Shown: positions 24,576 through 33,827 of the stretch, piece after piece | How positions within the stretch are numbered: the first letter of the stretch is position 1 | Layout: each line of letters begins with the position of its first letter | Source of the DNA: SIG714 sp964638675 | Lineage (GTDB): Bacteria > Bacillota > Clostridia > Oscillospirales > CAG-272 | NCBI GenBank assembly: GCA_964638675.1 | Contig: CAZXAU010000012.1 | Span: forward strand, 1 to 64,000 | Reading direction: 5' to 3' | Length of the DNA stretch: 64,000 bases | The notes under the pieces: generated by a model | What the model was told of the DNA's origin: nothing | Databases searched by the model: none | The model's input: only the letters and a program-made list of their open reading frames with translations | Translations under genes and position numbers: made by a program

Positions 24576-26390
24576 ATGAAGTCCACAAGAAAAATAATCA
24601 GATTTTCGGCGCTTGTACTTTGCATTGTAATGGCAATGTCAGTGCTTTCGTCATGTAGCTGGTATAAGGAAATTGATAAAGCTTATACCGGTACAACTCT
24701 TTACGCAAGTCTCGGAGATATGCCTACAACTTTTGATCCTATGTATGCCTATCTCAATGATAACGGTGTACAACTGCTTTCGCTTATCTATGAGGGACTT
24801 TTCAAGTATGACGCAAACGGTAAGGTTGTGAATGCAATGTGCGATTCATACAAATGGATCAAAAGAGATGCAAAGAGCGGAGAATATGTTGCTGAATTCA
24901 CGATAAAAGAAAGTGCCTGGAGTGATACTGTTTCTGTAACAGCAAAGGATTTTGTCTTTGCATGGCAGAGAATACTCAATCCCGGTAACACAAGTGAAGC
25001 TTGTTCGCTTCTTTATGATATAAAGAATGCAAGGGAAATAAGAACAGGAGACAAGGTCGTATATGAGCTTGGTGCTTACGCTGCAAGCGATAATGTTCTT
25101 CAGATTTCTTTTGCGAGAGAGGTAAATCTTGACGAATTTATCGAAAACCTTGCAAGTCCGGCACTTGTACCGTTGCGTGAGGATATAGTTGATAAGGTAA
25201 CCGACTGGTCGTCATGTGCGGCTATCCTCGTTTCAAACGGTCCGTTCTACCTCAAGACTTTCAAGCTGAATGATATGGTGAGATTTGAACGTAACCGTTA
25301 TTACCTTCGTGACAATGAAGTTGATGACATGGATAAGTATGTAACTCCTTACCGTATTGTTCTGTATATCGGAAGAGATTACGAACCGGAAGAAGGAGAG
25401 GAGAAGACATTTGATAACGTATACGAGCTGAACAGATATCTCTACAATGAGGGAATCGTCAAGTATTACGCAAATGTCGGAAACGATTATAAAGAAGAAT
25501 ACAGCTCTTTTGCCAAAGTTTCTTCAATGAGTACACACACCTATGTATTCAATGAAAACAATCCGTTGTTTGCAAATTCGGAAGTAAGAAGAGCACTTTC
25601 GCTTGCAATTGACAGGCAGGAGCTTGTGAAAAGTGCAACTACTGCCGCTACGCCCGCAAAGGGAATAGTGCCGGACGGCGTGTATGAGCTTACTTACGGC
25701 AAAAAAGCTGCTTCATTCCGCAGTGCCGCAGGCGATTTGATTTCGTCAACTGCCAATATAGAAGAGGCAAAGAAAATTCTGAAGGAACAGGGCGTCACAT
25801 CAGGCAGTTTCTCGATTACTGTAAGAGAGCTTGATGAAACAGCCGTCAAGACAGCCGAATACGTCAAGAAGGTATGGGAATCTCTCGGGTTCAGTGTTTC
25901 GATAAATAAAGAATCGGCAAGAACTTATGATAACAAAGAACAGGGATATGAAGGTCTTGTAAGCGACAACTTCCTGAAATGCTATAGTACAGGAAAATTT
26001 GATGTCATAGCTATAGATGTTCAGCAGATCACCAACAATGCTTTTTCGGCTCTTGCTCCCTATGCAACAGGCTTCTGCGGAACCGGAATCGACCTTTCCC
26101 AGCCGATAGACGACACCATCAAGGTAAAGCATATAAGCGGATATTCTTCTGACGAATATGACGAACTTATTGAGAAGGCATTTGCTGAGACAGACAGCAC
26201 CAAAAAGGCAGAACTTCTGCACAAGGCAGAAGAGCTTCTTATGAAGGATATGCCCGTAATGCCGCTTTATGTGAACGGTTCGCTCAGAAGTGTTTCGTCT
26301 GATATCAGCGGATATAAAGACGGGTATATGGGAGTTGTTAATTTCACAAAAATGAAGGATAAAACATTTGTTTACGAACCGGCAGAATAA
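24576..26390 (+). CDS. oppA: ABC peptide transporter substrate-binding lipoprotein
   Basis: A 604-residue SBP_bac_5 protein. It has a lipoprotein signal with lipobox LSSC (Cys27). LGDMPTTFDPMYAYLN is the family start; LLSLIYEGLFKYD, FTIKESAWSDTVSVTAKDFV and VRRALSLAIDRQELV are the conserved OppA segments; and DMPVMPLYVNGSL is near the end. It binds oligopeptides outside the membrane. GGGAGG is 9 nt before the ATG; the frame opens three codons earlier with TTG. No permease or ATPase genes follow, so it is an orphan binding protein or serves a distant Opp system. Confidence 0.92.
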   Translation: MKSTRKIIRFSALVLCIVMAMSVLSSCSWYKEIDKAYTGTTLYASLGDMPTTFDPMYAYLNDNGVQLLSLIYEGLFKYDANGKVVNAMCDSYKWIKRDAKSGEYVAEFTIKESAWSDTVSVTAKDFVFAWQRILNPGNTSEACSLLYDIKNAREIRTGDKVVYELGAYAASDNVLQISFAREVNLDEFIENLASPALVPLREDIVDKVTDWSSCAAILVSNGPFYLKTFKLNDMVRFERNRYYLRDNEVDDMDKYVTPYRIVLYIGRDYEPEEGEEKTFDNVYELNRYLYNEGIVKYYANVGNDYKEEYSSFAKVSSMSTHTYVFNENNPLFANSEVRRALSLAIDRQELVKSATTAATPAKGIVPDGVYELTYGKKAASFRSAAGDLISSTANIEEAKKILKEQGVTSGSFSITVRELDETAVKTAEYVKKVWESLGFSVSINKESARTYDNKEQGYEGLVSDNFLKCYSTGKFDVIAIDVQQITNNAFSALAPYATGFCGTGIDLSQPIDDTIKVKHISGYSSDEYDELIEKAFAETDSTKKAELLHKAEELLMKDMPVMPLYVNGSLRSVSSDISGYKDGYMGVVNFTKMKDKTFVYEPAE

Positions 26391-26421
26391 TACCCGGGGT
26401 AAACAATAGAATATCTTATTA

Positions 26422-26447
26422 AGGGTTGTCGTGAAGACGGCAACCCT
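26422..26447 (+). terminator. Probable terminator after oppA
   Basis: AGGGTTG pairs with CAACCCT and an inner CG/CG. The T-run is weak (CGTTTGACTTT). Confidence 0.55.
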
Positions 26448-26550
26448 CGTTTGACTTTATAAGTTACATGACTTTTTATTTACTGAATAAATGCGTTATA
26501 TCATTTGAAAATGATAATGAAAAGCAAACGACGAAAGGAACCTGAAAGAT

Positions 26551-27090
26551 ATGCAGGAGCTCAGAAACAAAGAAGATATAAAGGTATTCATACTTTATTT
26601 ACTTGACAACATAGGGATGCCGCTGAATCTTACAAGAATCAACGACATTGCAATGCAGGATGATTTTGTAAGAGGAATTGATTTTATGGAGTGCTTTATG
26701 GAGCTTGTTGACAACGGAAGCATATCTATGGACACTTCTTCGGAAGAACCGCTTTACAGTATTACTCACAAAGGTTCGGAAGCTTCGAGAACGCTAAAGG
26801 ATAATCTTTCGGGATATGTGAGAGCAAGGTCGGTTAAAAGTGCATTGAAATATCTCTCTTTTGAGAAAAAAGGTGCAAGTATTGAAAGCCGTGTGGAAAA
26901 TATCGGCGATAAAAAATTGCTTGTCGGAAAGATAACCGAAAAAGGCTCGGAAGTATTTTCATTTTCTTTTGCACTCGAAAACGATTATCATCTTCAGCTT
27001 ATGAAATATAATTTTGAAGAGGATCCCGAGAGAGTATACAAGGCGTTTATGGCAATACTTATGGGTGATTCAAAGTCGTTCGGGATTTAA
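26551..27090 (+). CDS. DUF4364 family protein
   Basis: A 179-residue protein of the Clostridia DUF4364 type. The N-terminal winged-helix-like part has NKEDIKVFILYLLDNIGMPL and FMECFMELVDNGSI, followed by a mixed C-terminal domain. The family is common and conserved in Clostridia and looks like a DNA-binding or regulatory protein; no function is established. GAAAGGAAC precedes the ATG. Confidence 0.8.
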   Translation: MQELRNKEDIKVFILYLLDNIGMPLNLTRINDIAMQDDFVRGIDFMECFMELVDNGSISMDTSSEEPLYSITHKGSEASRTLKDNLSGYVRARSVKSALKYLSFEKKGASIESRVENIGDKKLLVGKITEKGSEVFSFSFALENDYHLQLMKYNFEEDPERVYKAFMAILMGDSKSFGI

Positions 27091-27274
27091 AAAAACGAAT
27101 GGTATAACGGTATAGGTAAAGAATACGATATTGCCTTGCGGCTTTTTTGCCGTTTTGAGCGTTGTACACAAGCGGCATCGGAATTCAAACTAAAGTTTAT
27201 TATGATAAATTATTTTAATTTATTGTTTTTTTAGATGTTTTTTTCAAAATGCTAAAATAATTGTTAAATTACTA

Positions 27275-27303
27275 TTGACAAATTGTTGAATTGTTGATAT
27301 AAT
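27275..27303 (+). promoter_or_regulatory. Promoter of sigma-like gene
   Basis: TTGACA (27275-27280), a 17-nt spacer and TATAAT (27298-27303). Confidence 0.88.
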
Positions 27304-27367
27304 GAGTTAACCTAAATCAGTGACCGAAGAAAATGTCATATTTTTTGTAATGGCAGAGGAAAAAAAC

Positions 27368-27901
27368 GTGCATAAGAACGAAAATTCGGAAAGCAATCTC
27401 GAAGATCTTATCAGATCGTCCGCACAGGATGACGGTGAGTCGTTTTCTGAGCTATGTGCGATGTATGACAAAATGCTACAAAAGGCGGTAGCCACGCATT
27501 CAGTGAATATGGATATGCCGAAGGAAGATCTTTTTCAGGAGGCAATGTTGGCGTTCTACCGTGCTGCAAAGAGTTATAATATAGGTTCGGCGGTGTCCTT
27601 TGGATACTATGCACGCAAATGCGTGAATAATGCACTTATCTCGCTAAGACGAAAAGAAAAGAGTGCAAAAAGAAAAAAAGTAAAGAGTACTGCCGATGTT
27701 TTGCATATGCCTACTCATTCTGTTAATGTGTCGTTGGATGAGTGTGCAAAAGTGCTGACGGAATACGAATTCGTGGTGTTCAAGCTTTATGTGATGGGTA
27801 AAAGTTATGATGATATTGCTACGACTGTCGGAACAAACCGAAAGTCGGTGGGCAACGCAATTTACAGAGCCAAAGTTAAAGTACATAAATCCTATGAATA
27901 G
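27368..27901 (+). CDS. Sigma-70-like factor (SigH/sporulation type)
   Basis: A 177-residue sigma factor. Region 2 spans about residues 45-100 (DMPKEDLFQEAMLAFYRAAKSY, then VSFGYYARKCVNNALISLRR), a basic linker follows, and region 4 is at about 120-175 (LTEYEFVVFKLYVMGKSYDD, then VGTNRKSVGNAIYRAK). It is closest in pattern to SigH/Spo0H-type factors. I chose GTG at 27368 because AGAGGA lies 7 nt before it; upstream in-frame starts at 27320 (GTG) and 27350 (ATG) lack a site. Its own promoter is strong. No anti-sigma gene is adjacent. Confidence 0.8.
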   Translation: MHKNENSESNLEDLIRSSAQDDGESFSELCAMYDKMLQKAVATHSVNMDMPKEDLFQEAMLAFYRAAKSYNIGSAVSFGYYARKCVNNALISLRRKEKSAKRKKVKSTADVLHMPTHSVNVSLDECAKVLTEYEFVVFKLYVMGKSYDDIATTVGTNRKSVGNAIYRAKVKVHKSYE

Positions 27902-28039
27902 ATGAAATAATCAAATATAATTCAGGGATAGCTTCGTCCGGGTGGTTCAAACAGCAGAGCATTGCTGAAATAACGGCAAAAATGACGGTGCAAATCCGTT
28001 CTTGGACAATATCAATAAATCGCAAAGCGAGGAAAAAAC

Positions 28040-28318
28040 ATGTATCAGGACATCACATTAAAGTGCAGAGACTGCGGAAATGATTTCGTTTTCACAGCAG
28101 GCGAACAGGAATTCTATGCACAAAAGGGGTTTGAAAATCAACCTCAGAGATGCAAAGAATGTCGCATTTCGAGAAAAAACGCAGTAAAGAGTGAGAAGGA
28201 ATTCTTTACGGCGATCTGCTCCGAATGCGGTAATGAAGCAAAGATCCCTTTCCGTCCTTCAACTGACAGACCTGTATATTGCAGTGCTTGTTTCAGTGCA
28301 AGAAAAGGACAGCAGTAA
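28040..28318 (+). CDS. Zinc-ribbon protein
   Basis: A 92-residue protein with two zinc ribbons: CRDCGNDF with CKECR in the first half, and CSECGNEAKIPF with CSACF in the second. Pairs of CxxC knuckles at this spacing are typical of small Clostridia zinc-ribbon proteins of unknown role. GCGAGGA precedes the ATG. It is downstream of the sigma-like gene by 138 bp. Confidence 0.8.
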   Translation: MYQDITLKCRDCGNDFVFTAGEQEFYAQKGFENQPQRCKECRISRKNAVKSEKEFFTAICSECGNEAKIPFRPSTDRPVYCSACFSARKGQQ

Positions 28319-28371
28319 TCCCGGCAATTCATTCAATTGTAACTCTTTTGTTAACCGAGCTTTGAATGTTT

Positions 28372-28466
28372 AATGACTTCACCTGAAACCATCTGGTTTC
28401 TGCTGTAGGAAAAGGACTTGCAAAGATCATCTAAGGCTGTTTTATCGGTGAGTCATTGCTTTTTTT
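28372..28466 (+). ncRNA. Candidate structured RNA 1 with terminator
   Basis: AATGACTTCACC (28372-28383) pairs with GGTGAGTCATT (28447-28457) apart from one bulged T, closing a region that contains the perfect hairpin GAAACC-atct-GGTTTC. The closing stem is followed by GC and seven T. No frame crosses it. It did not match any RNA family I can recall (not SRP, 6S, RNase P or T-box). It could be a free small RNA or the elaborate 3' end of the zinc-ribbon transcript. Confidence 0.45.
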
Positions 28467-28504
28467 GATGGGTCTGATAATTCTGAGAATAACGCCTCTG
28501 CAAA

Positions 28505-28628
28505 ACAGATTTCAGTTGGGTAGAAAGCTTCTGAATGCGAATTCAGACAATAACTGAATAAAAACGAGAGCTTGGAAGCTTTTTGAAAGCAGAAAGCGGC
28601 GTGACATCAAACGATCACGCCGTTTTTT
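28505..28628 (+). ncRNA. Candidate structured RNA 2 with terminator
   Basis: TTCAGTT (28511-28517) pairs with AACTGAA (28552-28558) around the hairpin TCTGAAT-gcga-ATTCAGA, which has a GNRA loop. It ends in a strong terminator GCGGCGTGA...TCACGCCG followed by six T (28597-28628). No coding frame. It directly follows candidate RNA 1. Confidence 0.4.
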
Positions 28629-28889
28629 GCTTTTAAAAATATATTGCCCGTCATTTCACGCTGTCATTGTTTATTCTGATCTTAATATCGGCGTATATAT
28701 CAATATGGAACACATTATAGCTGAAAGTCATGATATGTCGATCGATTTTCGGTTCCGGGCTTTGAATTGCAAAATGACGGCAATTGAAATGGTGAACGAC
28801 CGTATGTGAAGCAAATTATTGATTAAAACGTTTTGTATATAATAACAAGAAATAATCGAAATAAACTCTGATGAATAGAAAAAAAGTTG
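28629..28889. other. Intergenic, no supported gene
   Basis: About 260 bp before the epimerase promoter. A 60-codon frame across 28627-28809 and a reverse frame have no ribosome site or motif. Confidence 0.5.
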
Positions 28890-28918
28890 TTGATTTTTTG
28901 CAATAAATATGATACAAT
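28890..28918 (+). promoter_or_regulatory. Promoter of surface polysaccharide cassette
   Basis: TTGATT (28890-28895), a 17-nt spacer and TACAAT (28913-28918), 53 nt before the epimerase ATG. Confidence 0.6.
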
Positions 28919-28970
28919 TAACTTGTGTTATTATTTGAAAAATACTTGTATGATGATGAGGTTCAATATT

Positions 28971-29837
28971 ATGAAAAGAATATTGATAGCCGGAAAAAAC
29001 AGCTATGTCGGGGACAATCTCTCCGATTTGCTGACTGAGAACGGCAATGTTGTGAATGTCCTTGATATGATAGGCGATTCGTGGCGTAAAGCCGACTTTG
29101 GCGGATATGATGCTGTTGTAGCAGTTTTCGGCATAGTTCACCGAAAAAAAGGCAGTATACCTACAGATGTCTATTTTAAAATAAACAGCGAGCTGACATT
29201 TGAGCTTGCCAAATACGCAAAAAAAGCAGGAATAAAACAATTTGTGTTTTTCAGCTCAATGAGCGTCTACGGTCCGAGCGAAATGGTGATAACTCATGAT
29301 ACCCGTCCTTGCCCTAAGGATGATTACGGCGCAAGCAAGCTCAAAGCTGAGGAGCTGTTGCTGACACTCGAGGATGAAACCTTCAAGGTTGCAATAGTGC
29401 GCCCCCCTATGGTCTACGGAAACGGTTGCAAGGGGAATTATAATGTAATAGCAAAATTTGTGAAGAAATTCCCTGTCTTTCCAAACTACAGCAATGTAAG
29501 AAGCCTTATATATATAGGCAATGTGTGTGAATTTATTAAAAATCTGATCGACGGGGAGAAAAACGGCATTTACCTGCCGCAGGATGCAACCCTCACATCC
29601 ACGGTTGCTTTGGGTGAGGAGATATTGCGTGCCAACGGCAAGAAGATGAGAAAGACGAAGCTATTCAATCCTTTTATAACACTTGCAAAAAAAATGGGAA
29701 TAAATTTTATCCGGAAATCATTCGGAACCTATTATTATGACACCGATTCAGATTTTGAGCATGTGGGAAAATACAGCTTTGGACAGGCAATAGCACTTTC
29801 CGAGGGAGCCGTAGAAACAGTAAAGGAAAACAAATGA
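28971..29837 (+). CDS. NAD-dependent epimerase/dehydratase (SDR)
   Basis: A 288-residue extended SDR. The N-terminal ILIAGKNSYVGDNLSD is the dinucleotide loop, DVYFKINSELTFELAKYAKKAG and FFSSMSVYGPS are conserved SDR strands, and YGASKLKAEE holds the Tyr-x-x-x-Lys pair. It likely interconverts a nucleotide sugar for the polysaccharide made by the next genes. The start at MKRILIAG has GATGAGG about 10 nt before it. It overlaps the next gene by 4 nt. Confidence 0.87.
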   Translation: MKRILIAGKNSYVGDNLSDLLTENGNVVNVLDMIGDSWRKADFGGYDAVVAVFGIVHRKKGSIPTDVYFKINSELTFELAKYAKKAGIKQFVFFSSMSVYGPSEMVITHDTRPCPKDDYGASKLKAEELLLTLEDETFKVAIVRPPMVYGNGCKGNYNVIAKFVKKFPVFPNYSNVRSLIYIGNVCEFIKNLIDGEKNGIYLPQDATLTSTVALGEEILRANGKKMRKTKLFNPFITLAKKMGINFIRKSFGTYYYDTDSDFEHVGKYSFGQAIALSEGAVETVKENK

Positions 29838-31072
29838 AAAAAGACAAAGATATATTGCTGATGTGTCAGTTTTTCTATCCCGAATATGTTTCATCAGCCA
29901 CACTGCCGTATGATACGGCAAAAAGGCTTTCGGAAGACGGATATAAAGTCGGTGCCCTTTGCGGATATCCGAAAGAATATACATCCGAAAAAGATCTTCC
30001 GATGAAAGAGATCAAGGACGGAATTGAAATAAAGCGGCTGAAATATCTTCAGATGAAAAGAGTAGGGAAGCTCGGCAAGCTTGTCAATTATTTTTCATTT
30101 GCACTGTCTGTGTTTTTTAATCTTCACACGGCGAAAAGATATAAGGCAGTGATGGTCTACTCCAATCCTCCGCTTTTGCCCTTTTTTGCGGCCATGGCAA
30201 AAAAACTGTACGGTTGCAGACTGATCTTCGTATCATACGATGTATATCCCGAAATTGCAATGGCAGGAGGATATACGGGAAACGGTGGAATCATTGCAAA
30301 AGGACTTTCATTTGTCAACAAAAAGACCTTTAAAAATGCCGACAAGGTGATCGCTGTTTCGTCGGATATGGCAGAATTCCTGCGGAAGAATCGGAAGATC
30401 GCACCTGAAAAGGTCACAAGTGTGCCGAATTGGTATGAAGATGAGAAAATAGTCTCTTCTCCTGCACCCGTGCTGAAGGAAAAACTTTTTTCCTGCGATG
30501 CCGATGATTTTATTGTTTCATATTTCGGGAATCTCGGCGAGTGTCAGGATGAAAAAATACTTATCGATGTTATAGACAGACTGAAGGATGAGAAAAAGAT
30601 CAAGTTTGTTTTTGCAGGACACGGTACAAAAATTGAAAAGCTAAAGGAGACGGTAAAGCTCAACTCATATGAAAATGTGAGGGTCCTTCCGTTTTTGCAT
30701 GGGGATGATTATAAAAATGCATTGGTACTTACAGATGTATTTACTGTTACCCTTATTGACGGTCTGTGCGGACTTTGTTCTCCGTCAAAGGCTTGCTGTT
30801 GCATGATGACGGGCAGACCTGTAATTGCCGTAATGGACAAAAACAGCGAGATAGGTTCGGATGTTGAGCACTCGGGGGCAGGAAGGTGCTTTGCAAACAG
30901 CGAGGGAGAGGAAGTTGCCGATTTTATTAAAATGCTTTCGCAAGATCGGTCTCTTTGCGAAAAAATGGGCGAAAGTTCAAGAAAGCTCTTTCTGGCGAAG
31001 TATGAGAAAAACATTTGTCTTGATAAATACCCGGATATTATAAAGCAGATCATCGGTGACCCACAAAAATAG
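29834..31072 (+). CDS. Glycosyltransferase family 4 (WbuB-like)
   Basis: A 412-residue GT-B glycosyltransferase. The N-terminal domain has CQFFYPEYVSSATLPYDTAKRL, the WbuB/GT4 start. The C-terminal domain has FIVSYFGNLGECQDE and FVFAGHGTKIEKL, and a modified acceptor/donor region near GLCSPSKACCCMMTGRPVIA. It transfers a sugar from a nucleotide donor to a lipid-linked intermediate on the inner face of the membrane. It is translationally coupled to the epimerase. Confidence 0.88.
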   Translation: MKKDKDILLMCQFFYPEYVSSATLPYDTAKRLSEDGYKVGALCGYPKEYTSEKDLPMKEIKDGIEIKRLKYLQMKRVGKLGKLVNYFSFALSVFFNLHTAKRYKAVMVYSNPPLLPFFAAMAKKLYGCRLIFVSYDVYPEIAMAGGYTGNGGIIAKGLSFVNKKTFKNADKVIAVSSDMAEFLRKNRKIAPEKVTSVPNWYEDEKIVSSPAPVLKEKLFSCDADDFIVSYFGNLGECQDEKILIDVIDRLKDEKKIKFVFAGHGTKIEKLKETVKLNSYENVRVLPFLHGDDYKNALVLTDVFTVTLIDGLCGLCSPSKACCCMMTGRPVIAVMDKNSEIGSDVEHSGAGRCFANSEGEEVADFIKMLSQDRSLCEKMGESSRKLFLAKYEKNICLDKYPDIIKQIIGDPQK

Positions 31073-31148
31073 ATCATATCAGCATTATGTTATGCAACTG
31101 AAAAAATGAAAGGTGTATATAATTGTATACAGTCAGGTATATGTGAAA

Positions 31149-32351
31149 ATGAAAATTCTTGTTACGGGAGCAAACGGCTTTGTCGGAAAAAATCTTTGTG
31201 AGGCACTGAAAAATATAAGGGATGGAAAAGACAGAACACATCCTGACATCAGAATAGACGATATATTCATGTATGATATAAATTCAAGTGCGGACGAATT
31301 CGAGGATTACTGTAAAAATGCTGACTTTGTTTTCAATTTCGCCGGAATCAATCGTCCTGAAATAAGCGATGATTTTTCTAAAGGAAACAGAGATTTTGTT
31401 TCATATCTTATCGGGACGCTCGAAAAATACAACAACACCTGCCCTGTTATGCTTTCTTCTTCCATTCAGGCAACGCTTATAGGAAGATATAACGGAGAGT
31501 ACGGAAGAAGCAAAAAAGCAGGTGAGGATATACTTTTTGAATACTCGGAAAGAACCGGTGCAAAGATTCTTGTTTACCGTTTTACAAATGTTTTCGGTAA
31601 ATGGTGCAGACCGAACTACAATTCGGCAGTTGCCACGTTTTGTTATAACAAGGCAAACGATCTTCCCGTACACGTCACTGATCCTTCGATAGAGCTTGAG
31701 CTCCTTTATATCGACGATCTCGTGAGTGAGATGCTTTGTGCACTCGAGGGCAGGGAACACCGTTGCGATTTTGACGGCGTGAGTGCCGTTTTTAAAGAGG
31801 ACGGAAAATACTGTGCTCCCACTGTCACGCATAAGGTGACTCTCGGAAAAATAGTTTCGACACTCGACAGCTTTTGTGCACAGCCTAAAACACTTGTAAT
31901 GCCCGAGATACCTATGGGAAGCTTTGAGAAAAAGCTTTATTCTACATATCTTTCATACCTGCCAAAGGAAAAGATCACTGTAGATCTGAATATGCATTGC
32001 GATGCAAGAGGAAGTTTCACCGAGCTCATGCGTACCGAAAAATGCGGTCAGTTCAGCGTCAACATTTCAAAGCCGGGCATAAAAAAAGGAGAACACTGGC
32101 ATAATTCAAAATGGGAGATATTTATCGTTGTTTCGGGGCACGGACTTATCAGACAGAGAAAAATTGACAGCGATGAGATCATAGACTTTGAGGTAACCGG
32201 AAAAGAGCTGAAGGCGGTTCAGATCATTCCGGGGTATACACACAGCATTATAAATCTTTCGGACAGCGAAGACCTTGTCACTATCATGTGGGCAAATGAA
32301 CAGTTTGATGATAAAAAGCCAGAAACTTATGCTCTTGAGGTAGAGCAGTAA
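31149..32351 (+). CDS. capF: CapF/WbjC-like bifunctional epimerase-reductase with cupin
   Basis: A 400-residue two-domain enzyme. Residues 1-about 285 are an SDR (ILVTGANGFVGKNL, then YGRSKKAGED with Tyr/Lys). Residues about 285-395 are a cupin with GEHWHNSKWEIF (metal His residues) and VQIIPGYTHSIINL. CapF/WbjC makes UDP-2-acetamido-2,6-dideoxy-L-talose on the route to UDP-L-FucNAc. The start is set by the Rossmann motif; upstream GTG codons are possible. CapE and CapG partners are not in the window. Confidence 0.87.
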   Translation: MKILVTGANGFVGKNLCEALKNIRDGKDRTHPDIRIDDIFMYDINSSADEFEDYCKNADFVFNFAGINRPEISDDFSKGNRDFVSYLIGTLEKYNNTCPVMLSSSIQATLIGRYNGEYGRSKKAGEDILFEYSERTGAKILVYRFTNVFGKWCRPNYNSAVATFCYNKANDLPVHVTDPSIELELLYIDDLVSEMLCALEGREHRCDFDGVSAVFKEDGKYCAPTVTHKVTLGKIVSTLDSFCAQPKTLVMPEIPMGSFEKKLYSTYLSYLPKEKITVDLNMHCDARGSFTELMRTEKCGQFSVNISKPGIKKGEHWHNSKWEIFIVVSGHGLIRQRKIDSDEIIDFEVTGKELKAVQIIPGYTHSIINLSDSEDLVTIMWANEQFDDKKPETYALEVEQ

Positions 32352-32485
32352 AATTCGGTCAAAAGAGATAAGACGATTGCAGAACAGATCCGGAGAGCGG
32401 GTGATCTTCCGGAATTCACAGTTCCGGGCAGATCATCAAAATTACAACACGATCTGAAAAATATATTATATAACGGAGAAAAAAG

Positions 32486-33793
32486 ATGTTTGCAGGGTAT
32501 ATTGCACTTCTATTTTGCATTTTGATAATAAACAGAATACTTTTCGGATTGCGGATAATGCCGACCGACATCTTTTCGATCGTATGGTGCGTGTTTGCAG
32601 GAACGGCAAGTATAGGTGCATACGGAAACTATACGACTACCTTTGAAACCAATCTTATGGTCATGGTGACAATAGTGACATTTGACCTTATTTTCACGCT
32701 TATATATTCATTCAAGAACAGAGCAGGCGACCGGATATATATGGATGATATGAAAAGCGGAAGCGAGAAAGAATTCTTCGAGAGTACCGTAATCAATCAT
32801 CCGATCATAGTACTTGTTAATGTTGTATGCTGGGCTTTTTGTTTCCCGCTTCTTCGCAGAACGATCCCAATTCTGTTTTCTGAAGGCTTTGAGGCACTCA
32901 GACGTTATGTGTTTAATTTTGAAGACGCCGCAATAATGTCTACCAATACAGAGCTTGTGATAGTGTGGATAATTCAGCCTGCATTTGTTGCCACGATGGC
33001 TATTGCTGCCGCTGCAGTTATTTTTAAATTCAAGGGAAGATTTTTGCTTCTTGGAATGGCGGTTGCAGATGTCGGTATATCTACCCTCATATTTGCAGGA
33101 AGGGGAATGATAGTCAAACTTATCTCGCTTTTTGTCATGTCTATCATTATTGCATCGGGAAAGCGAATATTCAAGGTTCTGATCAGAAATAAATGGCTTG
33201 TTTTGCTTCTGGTCATAGGAGTTGTAGTTGTAATTTCGATTACAGCCGAGCGTTCGTTCCTCGGTTATACTATTATGCAGAATCTTTACACATATATGGC
33301 AGGACCGTTTATATACCTGCAGCGAGTGCTTGAAGAATATCCGCTCTATTCGACAGATATGCTTTGGGGAACTGCGACATTCGGTTGCTTTTTTTCGGCT
33401 ATCGGCATAGTCGGAAAGATCTTCTTCAAAACTGATTTTAACGCACCGGAGTATACAATACCGCTTGTTACGGCTAACTATCTCGATATCAGTGAATCAG
33501 GATCAATGAATTCAATGACAACAATGATATATCCATTCCTCAGGGACTTCGGATATCCCGGGCTTTTCATCGGCCCCATGATATATGCGGTGTTTGCCGC
33601 TCTGATGATGCGTAATTTTGAAAAGCAGCGAAGTTTCAGAACCTTCTGCCTTATGGCTTATGTTATGCACACGCTTGCCTTCTCTGTGCAGAATCTTGTT
33701 TTTCTCAAGTTTGAGTCGCTGTCAATAATAGTTTTTATAATAGTTTTTACGACCGGAATAAGGATCAAAAACGGAAAACTTATAGTTTCCTGA
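32486..33793 (+). CDS. Oligosaccharide repeat-unit polymerase (Wzy-like)
   Basis: A 435-residue integral membrane protein with about ten to twelve hydrophobic segments and a large outward loop containing YLQRVLEEYPLYSTDML, resembling O-antigen polymerases (IIRNR repeat oligosaccharide polymerase group). It would join lipid-linked repeats outside the membrane. GGAG precedes the ATG. Assignment rests on topology and position within the sugar genes. Confidence 0.75.
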   Translation: MFAGYIALLFCILIINRILFGLRIMPTDIFSIVWCVFAGTASIGAYGNYTTTFETNLMVMVTIVTFDLIFTLIYSFKNRAGDRIYMDDMKSGSEKEFFESTVINHPIIVLVNVVCWAFCFPLLRRTIPILFSEGFEALRRYVFNFEDAAIMSTNTELVIVWIIQPAFVATMAIAAAAVIFKFKGRFLLLGMAVADVGISTLIFAGRGMIVKLISLFVMSIIIASGKRIFKVLIRNKWLVLLLVIGVVVVISITAERSFLGYTIMQNLYTYMAGPFIYLQRVLEEYPLYSTDMLWGTATFGCFFSAIGIVGKIFFKTDFNAPEYTIPLVTANYLDISESGSMNSMTTMIYPFLRDFGYPGLFIGPMIYAVFAALMMRNFEKQRSFRTFCLMAYVMHTLAFSVQNLVFLKFESLSIIVFIIVFTTGIRIKNGKLIVS

Positions 33794-33827
33794 TTTTATC
33801 ACATTAAAATATTTATGAGGTTTATAT

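Noticed and set aside
28372..28628. Identification of the structured region as 6S RNA, SRP RNA, RNase P or T-box.
   Set aside because: The hallmark sequences of those RNAs are missing, so only unassigned candidates are reported.
28627..28809. 60-codon frame after the second RNA terminator.
   Set aside because: No ribosome site, no motif, atypical composition.
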